Positions 45,101 to 52,554 of a DNA stretch of 64,000 nt are shown one piece after another; within the stretch, counting starts at the first letter, position 1, and every line of letters starts with the position of its first letter. Both the position numbers and the translations under genes were made by a program. The stretch is from GCA-2683135 sp964507445. Its GTDB lineage: Bacteria > Planctomycetota > GCA-002687715. The stretch is from assembly GCA_964507445.1 (NCBI GenBank), contig CAZDQF010000001.1:548908-612907 (forward strand), given 5' to 3'. The notes under the pieces are model-generated. The model was not told where the DNA came from. It worked only from the letters and a program-made list of their open reading frames with translations, and did not search any database.

Positions 45101-46158
45101 AGAAAATCGACCGTATGTTCCTCATGGCCTTCGGCCGTCCGGCGTCCGACCAGGAGGAGGCCGAGGCCGTCGCCTTCATCGAGGCACTCCTGCGAGGGGC
45201 GACCCGACTCAGCGACGCCGCCCGACGCCTGGAACGGGAGGCCCAGGACGCCCGCGCCGAGGCCGAGGCCCTGAGCGCGCCGGTACGGGACCGCCTCCTG
45301 GCGGCCCAGCGGGCCTCCGACGACGAGCGGCCCCCGGGGCCCACCCCCATGGCCAGCTGGGAGTTCGACCAGGACCTCCGGGACAGCATGGGGGACCTCC
45401 ACGGGGAGGCCCGCGGCACGGCACGATTGGTGGACGGAGCCCTCCTGCTGGACGGGCGCGGTCATGTCATCACCGGACGCCTGCCCCGCCCCTTGCGCGC
45501 CAAGACCCTCGAAGTCCTGGTGACCCTCTCGGACTTGGGCCAGCGAGGAGGAGGCGCCATGAGCGTCGAATCCGTGGGCGGCGGTCTGTTCGACTCCATC
45601 GTCTTCGGTGAGCAGGAGAGCGGTCACTGGCTGGCGGGCAGCAACCACTTCCAACGCACCCGACCGCTGCGCGGCTCCCCGGAACGCACGGCCAACGAAC
45701 GCCCGGTGCACATGGCCATCGCGTACGACGAGGACGGCACGATCCGCGCCTACCGTGACGGGCGGCCCTACGGCACGTCCTACCGCTCGGACGGACCCCT
45801 GACGTTCAACGCTGACGATTCCGTGGTGGTGTTCGGACTGCGCCACTCCCCCGCGAGCGACGGCCGCCGACTGCGGGGCCGGATACACAGGGCGCGCCTT
45901 CACGACCGCGCCCTCAGCGAGGACGAGGTGCGCGCCAGCGCCCACGGCGGACCGTTCGTCTCGCGAGAGCAGCTGCTGGCGGCCATGTCGGCGGAACAGC
46001 GAGCCCAGCTCACAGCCCTGGAGGCCCGCGCCCGGGACGCCGCCTCCCGCCGCGCCGCCATGTCCCTCCCCAAGGAGTTTCGGGTGGATCGACGCCGCGC
46101 CTGGAAGGACCTGGCCCAGTGCCTCCTGAGCATGAAGGAGTTCATCTACATCCGATGA
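42121..46158 (+). CDS. PSD1-family protein with C-terminal LamG-like domain
   Basis: A 1345-residue exported protein with signal peptide LFVVLAAATSLCVAAP and PSCyt1 haem motif CYACH at 43-47. DUF1549 follows (TFALTGLPPTPDEVDGFLED, RHWMDWLRYADSHGSEGDPN, TVSCARCHDHKFDPISQADY with the second CxxCH). DUF1553 follows (DFVREDNPLPPRVAVNRVWA, GTGLVATPDNFGRLG, TNVPAQSLTMLNDPFVAAQA). Residues ~1073-1285 then form a concanavalin/LamG-like domain (ASWEFDQDLRDSMGDLHGEA, HMAIAYDEDGTIRAYRDG), probably glycan-binding. It is coupled by ATGA to a DUF1501 gene. The domain order differs from the other two PSD1 proteins in the window. Confidence 0.92.
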   Translation: MNPTIPRLFVVLAAATSLCVAAPQPAQVEFFEKHIRPALAEHCYACHNSTRKAEGALALDHRDGLLKGGDSGPAVVPGRPEASLLLRLIRHEEDERRMPADGPRLDERVISAFATWIKDGAYDPRDTAPDAASMKELVSWEAIRERRMEWWSLQPIGDPTPPGTTGHPIDRFITERLRSAGLSPTPRASRRVLIRRVTFALTGLPPTPDEVDGFLEDTAPDAYVRLVDRLMASPRFGERWARHWMDWLRYADSHGSEGDPNIANAWRYRDYLIRALNQDVPFHQLVREHVAGDLLPDQRVDREAQVVESVIGASQYRLVQHGFAPTDALEERVRFVDNQIDALTKAFLGLTVSCARCHDHKFDPISQADYYALYGSLADGRPTQLTVDTTERLHTNRAALNLTKDQIQDGLAEAWMEAARALPGRLADAIDDDSRKISNPLRPFARMAAAEQSRRPQTWDALLKEWRQSTERLERRRARSRENGWDLAGGDHQDWVRYGTGLADGPSAAGAFHVRSEGEEIVSDILPAGVYSHLLTDKHNGVLSSPRFPFDMDAIFVRVSGDGGSKARYVVHGYPRGGTVYPIHTMNDGRERWVRWNPTYWKGDHGYVEISTAADQAVEVNPGATRSWFGISEVVFVDADDRDASPRDEVAEFTDPLFKVGGTAPPASLSALADRYAEALASCIRRWGEGTLSDSEARFLGAFVRMGLLPITLQQLPQLGQVVREHRRLEAEIPAPRRTPGQLDPPARDHPLFVQGDHKQPGQLIPRRFLECIDPSPYAPMENGRRRLASDFVREDNPLPPRVAVNRVWAHLFGTGLVATPDNFGRLGEPPSHPALLDWLAHRFVRAGWSLKTVIRDVVLSQTFQAGGGAPSDAATRDPENRLLSHFPLRRLEAEPIRDALLQVAGRLDLDMEGPPVAGDAPRRSVYVRVKRNNLDPFLSVFDAPEPHTTRGRRDATNVPAQSLTMLNDPFVAAQAEEWAATILEDQELETDGEKIDRMFLMAFGRPASDQEEAEAVAFIEALLRGATRLSDAARRLEREAQDARAEAEALSAPVRDRLLAAQRASDDERPPGPTPMASWEFDQDLRDSMGDLHGEARGTARLVDGALLLDGRGHVITGRLPRPLRAKTLEVLVTLSDLGQRGGGAMSVESVGGGLFDSIVFGEQESGHWLAGSNHFQRTRPLRGSPERTANERPVHMAIAYDEDGTIRAYRDGRPYGTSYRSDGPLTFNADDSVVVFGLRHSPASDGRRLRGRIHRARLHDRALSEDEVRASAHGGPFVSREQLLAAMSAEQRAQLTALEARARDAASRRAAMSLPKEFRVDRRRAWKDLAQCLLSMKEFIYIR

Positions 46159-47582
46159 CACGTCCCGATCCCAGCCCCATCTCCCGTCGCGCCATGCTGG
46201 GTCGTTGCTCCAACGGCTTCGGCCTCCTGGCCCTCTCCGGGATGTTGCAGCAGACCCTGGCGGCCGAGACCGGACGCCCCACCGACCCTCACCACCCTCC
46301 GAAGGCGAAGAGCGTCATCTTCTGCTACATGTCCGGCGGCGTGTCCCACGTCGACTCCTTCGACCCCAAGCCACGGCTCCAGGCGGAAGCCGGACAGGCC
46401 ATGCCCATGCCCGTGGCCCGGACCCAGTTCAACCAGAACGGCAAGATCCAGCCGGCCCACTGGCGCTTCCGCCGCTACGGCGAGAGCGGGCTCGAAGTCA
46501 GCGACCTGTTCCCCCACATCGGCGGCTGCGCCGACGACCTGGCCGTGGTCCGGTCCATGACCGCGTCCTTCAGCGAACACGCCCAGGGCAACTACTTCAT
46601 GCACACCGGGTTCCCCTTCCTCGGCCACCCCAGCGCCGGCGCGTGGGCCGCCTACGGGCTCGGCAGCGAATCCCAGGACCTCCCGGCCTTCGTGGTCCTG
46701 CGCAGCGGCAACTCCGGCGTCCCTCACGGCGGCGTGGGGCTGTTCAGCAACGGCTTCCTGCCGGCCCGGCATCAGGCCTCCATCATCCGCGCCGACCAGA
46801 AAGAAGCGGTGCGCAACATCCGCCCCCGCGAAGCCGGCGCCCTCCAGCGCATGCGCCTGGACCTCATCAACAAGCTGGACCAGGGCTTCGCCGCCCGGGT
46901 AGAGGGAGACCCGCACGTGGAGTCCGCCATCCGCAATTATGAGATGGCCTATCGGATGCAGTCCGCGGTGCCGGAGCTGACGGACATCAGCGGAGAATCC
47001 ACCGCCACGAAACAGCTGTACGGGTTGGACGACCAGGACCGACTCGCCGCCGGCTACGCACGCCAGTGCCTGCTGGCCCGCCGCCTGGTGGAGCGCGGCG
47101 TCCGGTTCGTCGAGTTGACCGTGCTGTCAGCCAACCTGGGAGGTGGCAACGTGGCCAATCCCTGGGACCACCACAGCGACCTCAAGCGCGGCCACGGCCT
47201 GATGGCTCATCAGGTGGATCGACCCATCGCCGGACTACTCACGGACCTGAAGCGTCAAGGACTCCTGGATCAGACCCTGGTGGTCTGGGCGGGCGAGTTC
47301 GGTCGCACGCCCTTCGCCCAGGGCAGCAACGGACGGGACCACAACCCGTTCGGCTTCTCGGTGTGGCTCGCCGGGGGTGGGATCAAGGGCGGGACCGTCC
47401 ACGGCGCCACGGACGTGTACGGGTACCACGCCGTCGAGAGCCCCCGCACGGTGTACGACCTCTGGGCGACGGTGCTGCACCAGCTGGGCATTCGCCACAA
47501 GGACCTGACGTTCCGACACGGCGGACGCGACCTGCGCTTGACCGACGTACACGGCGACGTCATGCACCAGATCCTCGCGTAG
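46155..47582 (+). CDS. DUF1501 domain-containing protein
   Basis: A 475-residue DUF1501 protein. The ATG at 46155 overlaps the PSD1 stop (ATGA) and gives a Tat-like N-terminus (ISRRAMLGRCSNGFGLLALS). Family blocks are CYMSGGVSHVDSFDPKPRL, VWAGEFGRTPFAQGSNGRDH, NPFGFSVWLAGGGIKGGTVH, GATDVYGYHAVESPRTVYDL and HGGRDLRLTDVHGDVMHQIL. It is the partner of the LamG-containing PSD1 protein. Confidence 0.92.
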   Translation: MTRPDPSPISRRAMLGRCSNGFGLLALSGMLQQTLAAETGRPTDPHHPPKAKSVIFCYMSGGVSHVDSFDPKPRLQAEAGQAMPMPVARTQFNQNGKIQPAHWRFRRYGESGLEVSDLFPHIGGCADDLAVVRSMTASFSEHAQGNYFMHTGFPFLGHPSAGAWAAYGLGSESQDLPAFVVLRSGNSGVPHGGVGLFSNGFLPARHQASIIRADQKEAVRNIRPREAGALQRMRLDLINKLDQGFAARVEGDPHVESAIRNYEMAYRMQSAVPELTDISGESTATKQLYGLDDQDRLAAGYARQCLLARRLVERGVRFVELTVLSANLGGGNVANPWDHHSDLKRGHGLMAHQVDRPIAGLLTDLKRQGLLDQTLVVWAGEFGRTPFAQGSNGRDHNPFGFSVWLAGGGIKGGTVHGATDVYGYHAVESPRTVYDLWATVLHQLGIRHKDLTFRHGGRDLRLTDVHGDVMHQILA

Positions 47583-47589
47583 GAGGCCC

Positions 47590-48648
47590 TCAGCGGTAGT
47601 CGGACGGCTTCCTCGGACGCACTCCCAGGCGCTCGTAGTTGAACCCGCTCTCCAGAGGCTTGTAGGACCCCACGTAGTCACAGTCCAGATCAGAGCGAAT
47701 ACGATCCTGACGACCCAGGCACCACAGGGCAGCGTTCAGGGTCAGCCGTCTCAGGCCTTCGCTCTGATAGTCGCGAGCGCTCCCCATGGTCACATGGAAG
47801 ACTCGAGCGGTCTTGCCGCTGGACCCGGTCCATGCCTTCGTCCAGGCCACGGGAAGTGGGACCTTCTTCTCGTTAGGGCCATCGGTGGGCGAACGACCAA
47901 GGAGCGGTTGTCCCAGAAGCAGGGCGGTGCAGTCCTCCCCCAGGGTCTTTCCCTTGCCCCAGCACTGATAGACATCAGACGGACCCCAGACATCGCTGAC
48001 GCCGCTGAGCACGGGATGATCTCGGTTCTCCTCAACCACGATCCCGCGGGTGGAGTCACGATGCCAGTTGCCGTGATGGGAACGGAAGGCGCCCCCGAAG
48101 ACGTCGTCGCCGAGCCGGACCCGCCGACCGTCCTTCTTGTAAGGGAAGTTCTCCAGCAAGCCGTGGTTGGCGGTGCGGATACCCATGATGGGGCGACCGG
48201 ACTCCAGGTAGTCGATGACGTGCTTCACCTGCTCGTCGCTCAAGGTGATGAGGCGGCTGAACAACACCACCAGATCAGCGCTCTTGAGGTGCTGCAGCCC
48301 GGGGACCCGGTGGACGATCCCCTTGCCTTCCTTCTGCCAGCGGATCGGCAGCGTCGGGTCCGACTCTCCCTTGTCGTTAACCAGGAACAGCACGGTGCAT
48401 TGGAAGCCGTGGCGTCGGGCAAAGAGTCGCGCCAGCATGGGCATGCACTGCTCGCTGCGATACTCCTGGTCTGCGGCGATGAAGACCACATGCTTGCCCT
48501 CGCCGGGTCCCTTCCCCCCGTCGTAGGTCAGCCACTGCGGGTCTTCGGGAACCGGGTGCGCCCGGTCCTGACCAGGCAAGGTCGAGACCTGAGCAGCCAG
48601 CAGCGTCGCCAGGACACACCTGACGGCCCAAGCGCCAACGCCGCTCAT
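47590..48648 (-). CDS. ThuA-like domain secreted protein
   Basis: A 352-residue protein. The ATG at 48648 overlaps the sialidase-like stop (ATGA); an in-frame ATG at 48660 is possible. It has a signal peptide (RCVLATLLAAQVSTLPG) and the ThuA/trehalose-utilisation fold related to class I glutamine amidotransferases: KHVVFIAADQEYRSEQCMPM, ADLVVLFSRLITLSDEQVKH, GRPIMGIRTANHGLL, FGGAFRSHHGNWHRDST and ARVFHVTMGSARDYQSEGLR. The amidotransferase catalytic Cys is not evident. A role in carbohydrate metabolism is inferred from the family and from its partner gene. Confidence 0.85.
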   Translation of the reverse strand: MSGVGAWAVRCVLATLLAAQVSTLPGQDRAHPVPEDPQWLTYDGGKGPGEGKHVVFIAADQEYRSEQCMPMLARLFARRHGFQCTVLFLVNDKGESDPTLPIRWQKEGKGIVHRVPGLQHLKSADLVVLFSRLITLSDEQVKHVIDYLESGRPIMGIRTANHGLLENFPYKKDGRRVRLGDDVFGGAFRSHHGNWHRDSTRGIVVEENRDHPVLSGVSDVWGPSDVYQCWGKGKTLGEDCTALLLGQPLLGRSPTDGPNEKKVPLPVAWTKAWTGSSGKTARVFHVTMGSARDYQSEGLRRLTLNAALWCLGRQDRIRSDLDCDYVGSYKPLESGFNYERLGVRPRKPSDYR

Positions 48649-49841
48649 CGCCGCACCCATTCCGGGACCTCGCCGTCACCCGTAGCGACCCCGGCGAGTA
48701 GCCAGGACAGATTGAATCGGGCCACCTGGGAGCCGCCGCCGGGACCTCCCTCGAAGTGAAGGTAGATGGACCCTTCGCTGGGCGTTCCAGGCCGCCCGGA
48801 GGTCAAGGACGAGTAGGCACCGGGGCCGTCGAACACCAGACGCTTCATGGGCCAGGTTACCCCGCCATCGAAGCTCACCCAGACCGTAGGACGCTCCCGC
48901 CTCGCCTTGTCCGTGTCCAGGTTGCTGAACACGAGGATGTCCCGCCCCGCCACGGACAGCCGAGTCAGCCCCCCCATGCAACCGTAGGAGCGATGCTGGT
49001 GACCGTCCGGCAGCACCTCGACCACCCTGAAGTCTCGCCAGGTCTGCCCACCATCGTCGCTGAACGCGCAGCGGCGGCGCGTGTTCTTGGGGCGCTCCTG
49101 CCAATGCACCCGGGAGTTGTAGTAGATGCGGCCGTCGGACAGCTCCGCCACGGTGGCCTCCCCGGTGCCGTTCTCCGGAAACGGATCGCTGGTACGCCAG
49201 GTGCGCCCCCCGTCATCGCTGTAGACGGCGTTGGTGTAATGCTGCGGCCACTCGGAGCGATCGTTCTTCTTGCCGTAGTAGCGCGCGGGCCGGAGCAAGC
49301 GCCCCTTGTGCTCCCCGTGGCGCAGGGTGATCCCATGGTCGTTCATGTGCATGGACGGTAAATGGCCACGACTGTCCGCCTCCACCGTGGTGCCGTCTTG
49401 CAGCGCCCATGTCTTGCCATGGTCTTCGCTGCGGTAAATGGACAGGGGCGCCGGGGGGTGGTGTTTCTCCACGAAAGCGAGGAGATGGCCCGTGGTCTCG
49501 TCCACCGTGGTCCCGCCCCCGTGGAACCCGGGTTTGGCGATCGTGATCACAGGCCCCCACGTCTTCCCGCCGTCCTCGCTGCGCCGGGCCCGGACGCTGC
49601 CGCTGCCCCAGGTGACGACCACCGTGCCATCCACCGCCACCACCACGTTGGGGAAGCGCTCCCCCTTGAACACCTGGGTCATGTGGAACGAGGGGGCCCC
49701 CAAGAACGGTCGGACCAGCCCCTCCGCTGGCTTGTCCGCGGCGGTGCGAGGCGCTTGAGCCCGGTTGGGCCCGGGCAGGCCGGCCCAGAGAGCCAGGGCT
49801 GTCAGCACCAGGAACGGGCCCGGATTTCGAATTTTTCGCAT
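48645..49841 (-). CDS. Sialidase-like BNR-repeat secreted protein
   Basis: A 398-residue exported protein from the ATG at 49841, which places a signal peptide (PFLVLTALALWAGLPGPNRA) at the start; an in-frame alternative at 49922 would bury it. Five Asp-box motifs of the S-x-D-x-G-x-T-W type are visible: SEDGGKTW, SEDHGKTW, SDDGGRTW, SDDGGQTW and SFDGGVTW. This defines a six-bladed sialidase-type propeller. Conserved arginines and Tyr around RLLRPARYYGKK and GGLTRLSV may form the acidic-sugar site, but a true sialidase activity is not proven. It is coupled to the ThuA-like gene. Confidence 0.87.
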   Translation of the reverse strand: MRKIRNPGPFLVLTALALWAGLPGPNRAQAPRTAADKPAEGLVRPFLGAPSFHMTQVFKGERFPNVVVAVDGTVVVTWGSGSVRARRSEDGGKTWGPVITIAKPGFHGGGTTVDETTGHLLAFVEKHHPPAPLSIYRSEDHGKTWALQDGTTVEADSRGHLPSMHMNDHGITLRHGEHKGRLLRPARYYGKKNDRSEWPQHYTNAVYSDDGGRTWRTSDPFPENGTGEATVAELSDGRIYYNSRVHWQERPKNTRRRCAFSDDGGQTWRDFRVVEVLPDGHQHRSYGCMGGLTRLSVAGRDILVFSNLDTDKARRERPTVWVSFDGGVTWPMKRLVFDGPGAYSSLTSGRPGTPSEGSIYLHFEGGPGGGSQVARFNLSWLLAGVATGDGEVPEWVRR

Positions 49842-50048
49842 GACGCGTGTGTCTCCCAGCGAACGGTCAATTTTCAGTGTCCGACCAGGGTCTCCCCCGT
49901 TCGACGGGGACCGCGAGAGCACGGCGAGGCCGACCCCGACCCCTGGAGGCCCGTTTCCGGGTGCCTCAGCTCCCGTGCTCTAAGATACTCTGAACTGTCT
50001 TCGATGCCGGACGTCAAGATAGCGGCCCAAGCGCCGGAGGAACACACC

Positions 50049-50687
50049 ATGAAGACCCTGACTCGCTGCCTCGTGCTGACCACGGTTGTCAGCTTCGCCG
50101 GAGGGGCCGCCGCCCCCACCCCAGCCCCGGACGTCATCTTCCTGAATACGCGCCTGCTGAAGCAGCAGATGTGGGTCGATCCCGGGAGCTTCACCAAGAC
50201 CCACTTCGTCTTCGCGATGCAAGGGCTCAAGCTCATCGAGATCACGAAACAAACCGAGCTCTTCGTCGGTCGGGCGTCCACCCGGGTCTACGCCGTGCCC
50301 CTGAGCGAGAAGGCGAAGGCGGTGGCAGCGGCTCAGGCGGCAGCCAAACGCTCCATCCGCCCTGGAGGACGCAGGCGACACTGGCAATCGCAGCCCAAGG
50401 TACTGCCCCAATATCCCGCGTCAGAGGAGCTGGCGAAGCTCACACGGGTACGCGACAACGAACCCGCGCATCGCAAGGAGATCCGCTACGCCCTCACCGC
50501 CGTCAACAAGGATGACCTGACCCTCAAGGCGGTCACCCGCTCGTTCGACGCCAAGGGGAAGGAGCTCTCCGAGAAGGACCGCAAGCGGATCGCCATCGGC
50601 TACAACGCCCTCCTCGGCTTCGTCGGCATGTTGGGCGTCCTCGGGTTGGTCTTCACGAATAACCGCCGGGGCGCCGACCGCAAGTAG
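50049..50687 (+). CDS. Unrecognised exported protein with C-terminal membrane anchor
   Basis: A 212-residue protein. The ATG at 50049 has GGAGG 8 bases upstream. A signal peptide (CLVLTTVVSFAGGAAA) precedes a soluble domain of ~160 residues with no recognised family, starting DVIFLNTRLLKQQMWVDPGS and containing a basic Ala/Arg segment (KAVAAAQAAAKRSIRPGGRR). One membrane helix near the C-terminus (YNALLGFVGMLGVLGLVF) and a short basic tail follow. The topology predicted is type I, with the domain outside the cytoplasm. It starts an operon with two further membrane proteins. Confidence 0.72.
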   Translation: MKTLTRCLVLTTVVSFAGGAAAPTPAPDVIFLNTRLLKQQMWVDPGSFTKTHFVFAMQGLKLIEITKQTELFVGRASTRVYAVPLSEKAKAVAAAQAAAKRSIRPGGRRRHWQSQPKVLPQYPASEELAKLTRVRDNEPAHRKEIRYALTAVNKDDLTLKAVTRSFDAKGKELSEKDRKRIAIGYNALLGFVGMLGVLGLVFTNNRRGADRK

Positions 50688-50691
50688 CCCC

Positions 50692-51663
50692 ATGCGCCGC
50701 GGGCTCCTGATCCCCATCGCCGTCGCGGCCGCTGTCACGGCCTTCGCCACCGCGGCGGTTCCTCTGTTCATCTACACGGTGAGCCTGGCCGCATTCGGCC
50801 TCCCTCACGTGATCGCGGAGCTGCGGTACGTGGACATGCGATTCCGCGCCCGACTCACGCGGCCGCTCCTCGGTGGCCTCGCGGCGCTGCTGGCCTTGCT
50901 AGTCATCACCCGACTAGCGGGACTCTGCGGCCTCCCCGGGGCCGAACGGGCTCCCCTGGAACTGCTGGTACTGGTCGGACTCTGTGTCATCACCCTACCG
51001 TCCCTTGCTCGTTCGGGGCCCGTCCCCCTTGCGCTCGGAGCGCTGGTCCTGGCCGCGACCGGTCTCGGGTGCATCAGCGCCCCGGCCACGACCCTCGTCC
51101 TTCTGGCGGTGCTTCACAACCTCACCCCTGTGGGGTTCCTGGCGGAGCGCCTCCGAGGACACCAACGCCAGCGGGCCCTGGGGTTGTGCGCACTGGTGTT
51201 CGGCCTGGTCCCGGCAGTCCTGCTCGCGGGACTCCCCCAGACACTCCTGGCCAGAGCCGGCTGGACGTGGACCGAGTTATCGCTCCTGTCCGCCGGCGGC
51301 ATGAACGATCATCTCGGCGCCTTTGTGCCTGCCGCCTGGGCCGGAGCACCCATCGCCGACCGCCTGTTCACCACGGCCGTCTACCTTCAGGTGCTCCACT
51401 ACGCGGTGGTCATCCACGTACTACCGCGGCTCCTGGACGAGACCGACGGCGCGGAGACCACCTTGACCTGGCCGACGGGCCGACGCTTCCCCAGGGCGCT
51501 CATGGCCATCGGCGCCATCACCCTGGTCGGTTTCGCCCTCTCGTTCCGTGACGCACGGGGCGCCTACGGGGTGTTCGCCGCCGTGCACGCCTGGATCGAG
51601 ATCCCGCTGCTTCTCCTGGCCCTGACACCGACCCTCGGCAGACGCACTGCCGGCGCGACATGA
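50692..51663 (+). CDS. Unrecognised polytopic membrane protein with intramembrane histidines
   Basis: A 323-residue protein with about eight hydrophobic helices, starting 4 bases after the preceding gene. Conserved-looking histidines lie in or at the ends of helices: His39 (AAFGLPHVIAELRY), His142 (LAVLHNLTPVGFL), His207 (MNDHLGAF), His236 and His242 (LHYAVVIHVLPRLL), and one in AVHAWIEIP. A GLPH motif plus distributed histidines recalls the Brp/Blh carotene-dioxygenase-like membrane family, but the match is by eye only and the usual following Asp is missing. Function unknown. Confidence 0.7.
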   Translation: MRRGLLIPIAVAAAVTAFATAAVPLFIYTVSLAAFGLPHVIAELRYVDMRFRARLTRPLLGGLAALLALLVITRLAGLCGLPGAERAPLELLVLVGLCVITLPSLARSGPVPLALGALVLAATGLGCISAPATTLVLLAVLHNLTPVGFLAERLRGHQRQRALGLCALVFGLVPAVLLAGLPQTLLARAGWTWTELSLLSAGGMNDHLGAFVPAAWAGAPIADRLFTTAVYLQVLHYAVVIHVLPRLLDETDGAETTLTWPTGRRFPRALMAIGAITLVGFALSFRDARGAYGVFAAVHAWIEIPLLLLALTPTLGRRTAGAT

Positions 51664-51974
51664 ACCCGATCCTGACCTACCTGGCCCTGCTCGCGACCAC
51701 CATCCTCCTGGAGCTCGGGCTGGCCATGTCCGTCAGCCCCGGACGCCGCAAGATCGTGGCCCGGGACCTGGTCATCCTCAACCTGCTGACTCACCCCATG
51801 GCCACCTACATGGTGCAGCAGGAGCATCTCTCCTGGTTCACGACGGAGGCCCTCGTCGTCGGTCTTGAGGCGGTGGGCTACCGCGCGCTGACCAGATTGA
51901 GTTGGGGGCGGGCGTGCGCGCTCTCGCTGCTCTGCAACGGGCTGACCGCCGCCGCGTCATTCGTGCTGCAGTAG
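51660..51974 (+). CDS. Small unrecognised membrane protein
   Basis: A 104-residue protein coupled to the previous gene by an ATGA overlap. Three hydrophobic segments are visible (LTYLALLATTILLELGLAMS, DLVILNLLTHPMATYMV, CALSLLCNGLTAAASFVL). The central TEALVVGLEAVGYRALT carries two Glu within a hydrophobic run, possibly buried. It probably works with the larger polytopic protein. Confidence 0.65.
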   Translation: MNPILTYLALLATTILLELGLAMSVSPGRRKIVARDLVILNLLTHPMATYMVQQEHLSWFTTEALVVGLEAVGYRALTRLSWGRACALSLLCNGLTAAASFVLQ

Positions 51975-51989
51975 CGGGGATCGCGCGAG

Positions 51990-52424
51990 TCAGGTTTCAG
52001 CGTGGCCCAGCAGCCGCTCAATCGCCCTGACGCGCACCCTGCTGACGCGTCTGAATCCGGCGGCTGTCTCCACAGCGGAATCACTGTTGGCGCGATCCGC
52101 TTCCGCGCCGTCCCCGAGAGACGGCCCGATCGCGAACCGTGCGCAGACCCGGTCGACCACAGCGGAGAGCCACTCCTCCAACCTGCCGGAGGCATCCCTA
52201 TACGTAGGCCAAAGCCTCAGGATCTCTACCCAGCACGCACGGGCCGCCTGCTCAGCTAACGCACGACCCAGGCGAGAGCGACAGATCCTGGCCACGATGC
52301 CTCCCAGCTGCTCGAAGAGGATCAGGACCTCTCCCTCAAGGTCGTAGCCGCGGGCGCCCGCGATGACCGGCGACAATAGCTGCTGAACGTCTTTGTTGGG
52401 GATCGAATCTGGTGAACGGCTCAT
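51990..52424 (-). CDS. Sigma-70 region 2-like protein lacking region 4
   Basis: A 144-residue protein from the ATG at 52424 (AAGGAGC about 12 bases upstream); an in-frame start at 52487 would add 21 residues. Residues 36-97 read like region 2 of ECF sigma factors: an LFEQLGGIVARICRSRLG helix, then ACWVEILRLWPTYRDASGRL in place of the usual D-x-x-Q-E-x-F-x-x-x-W core helix, then EEWLSAVVDRVCARF like the -10-recognition helix. The remaining ~45 residues do not form a region 4 helix-turn-helix. It could be a decoy or anti-sigma-type partner, or a decayed sigma factor. It lies 130 bases downstream of the kinase-SUMF1 gene, same strand. Confidence 0.55.
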   Translation of the reverse strand: MSRSPDSIPNKDVQQLLSPVIAGARGYDLEGEVLILFEQLGGIVARICRSRLGRALAEQAARACWVEILRLWPTYRDASGRLEEWLSAVVDRVCARFAIGPSLGDGAEADRANSDSAVETAAGFRRVSRVRVRAIERLLGHAET

Positions 52425-52554
52425 GGGTGGGTGTCGCTCCTTGATCAAGCGCCCCTGGTCCGTTCGTGGGCAGGGGCGCAGCGTCACCCTCTTGTTGCCC
52501 GGTTAACGGAGATCGTCCGGGAGTTTCTCGGACCCTCGGTGTCGTCACGGGGTC

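Noticed and set aside
44203..46161. 652-codon minus-strand frame within the third PSD1 gene
   Set aside because: Antisense to clear DUF1553 and LamG-like sequence; no ribosome-binding site or motif.
49895..49909. CCCCGT-TCG-ACGGGG palindrome in the divergent region upstream of the sialidase-like gene
   Set aside because: Six-base stem could be an operator, but a palindrome this short is likely by chance in GC-rich DNA and no regulator gene is near.
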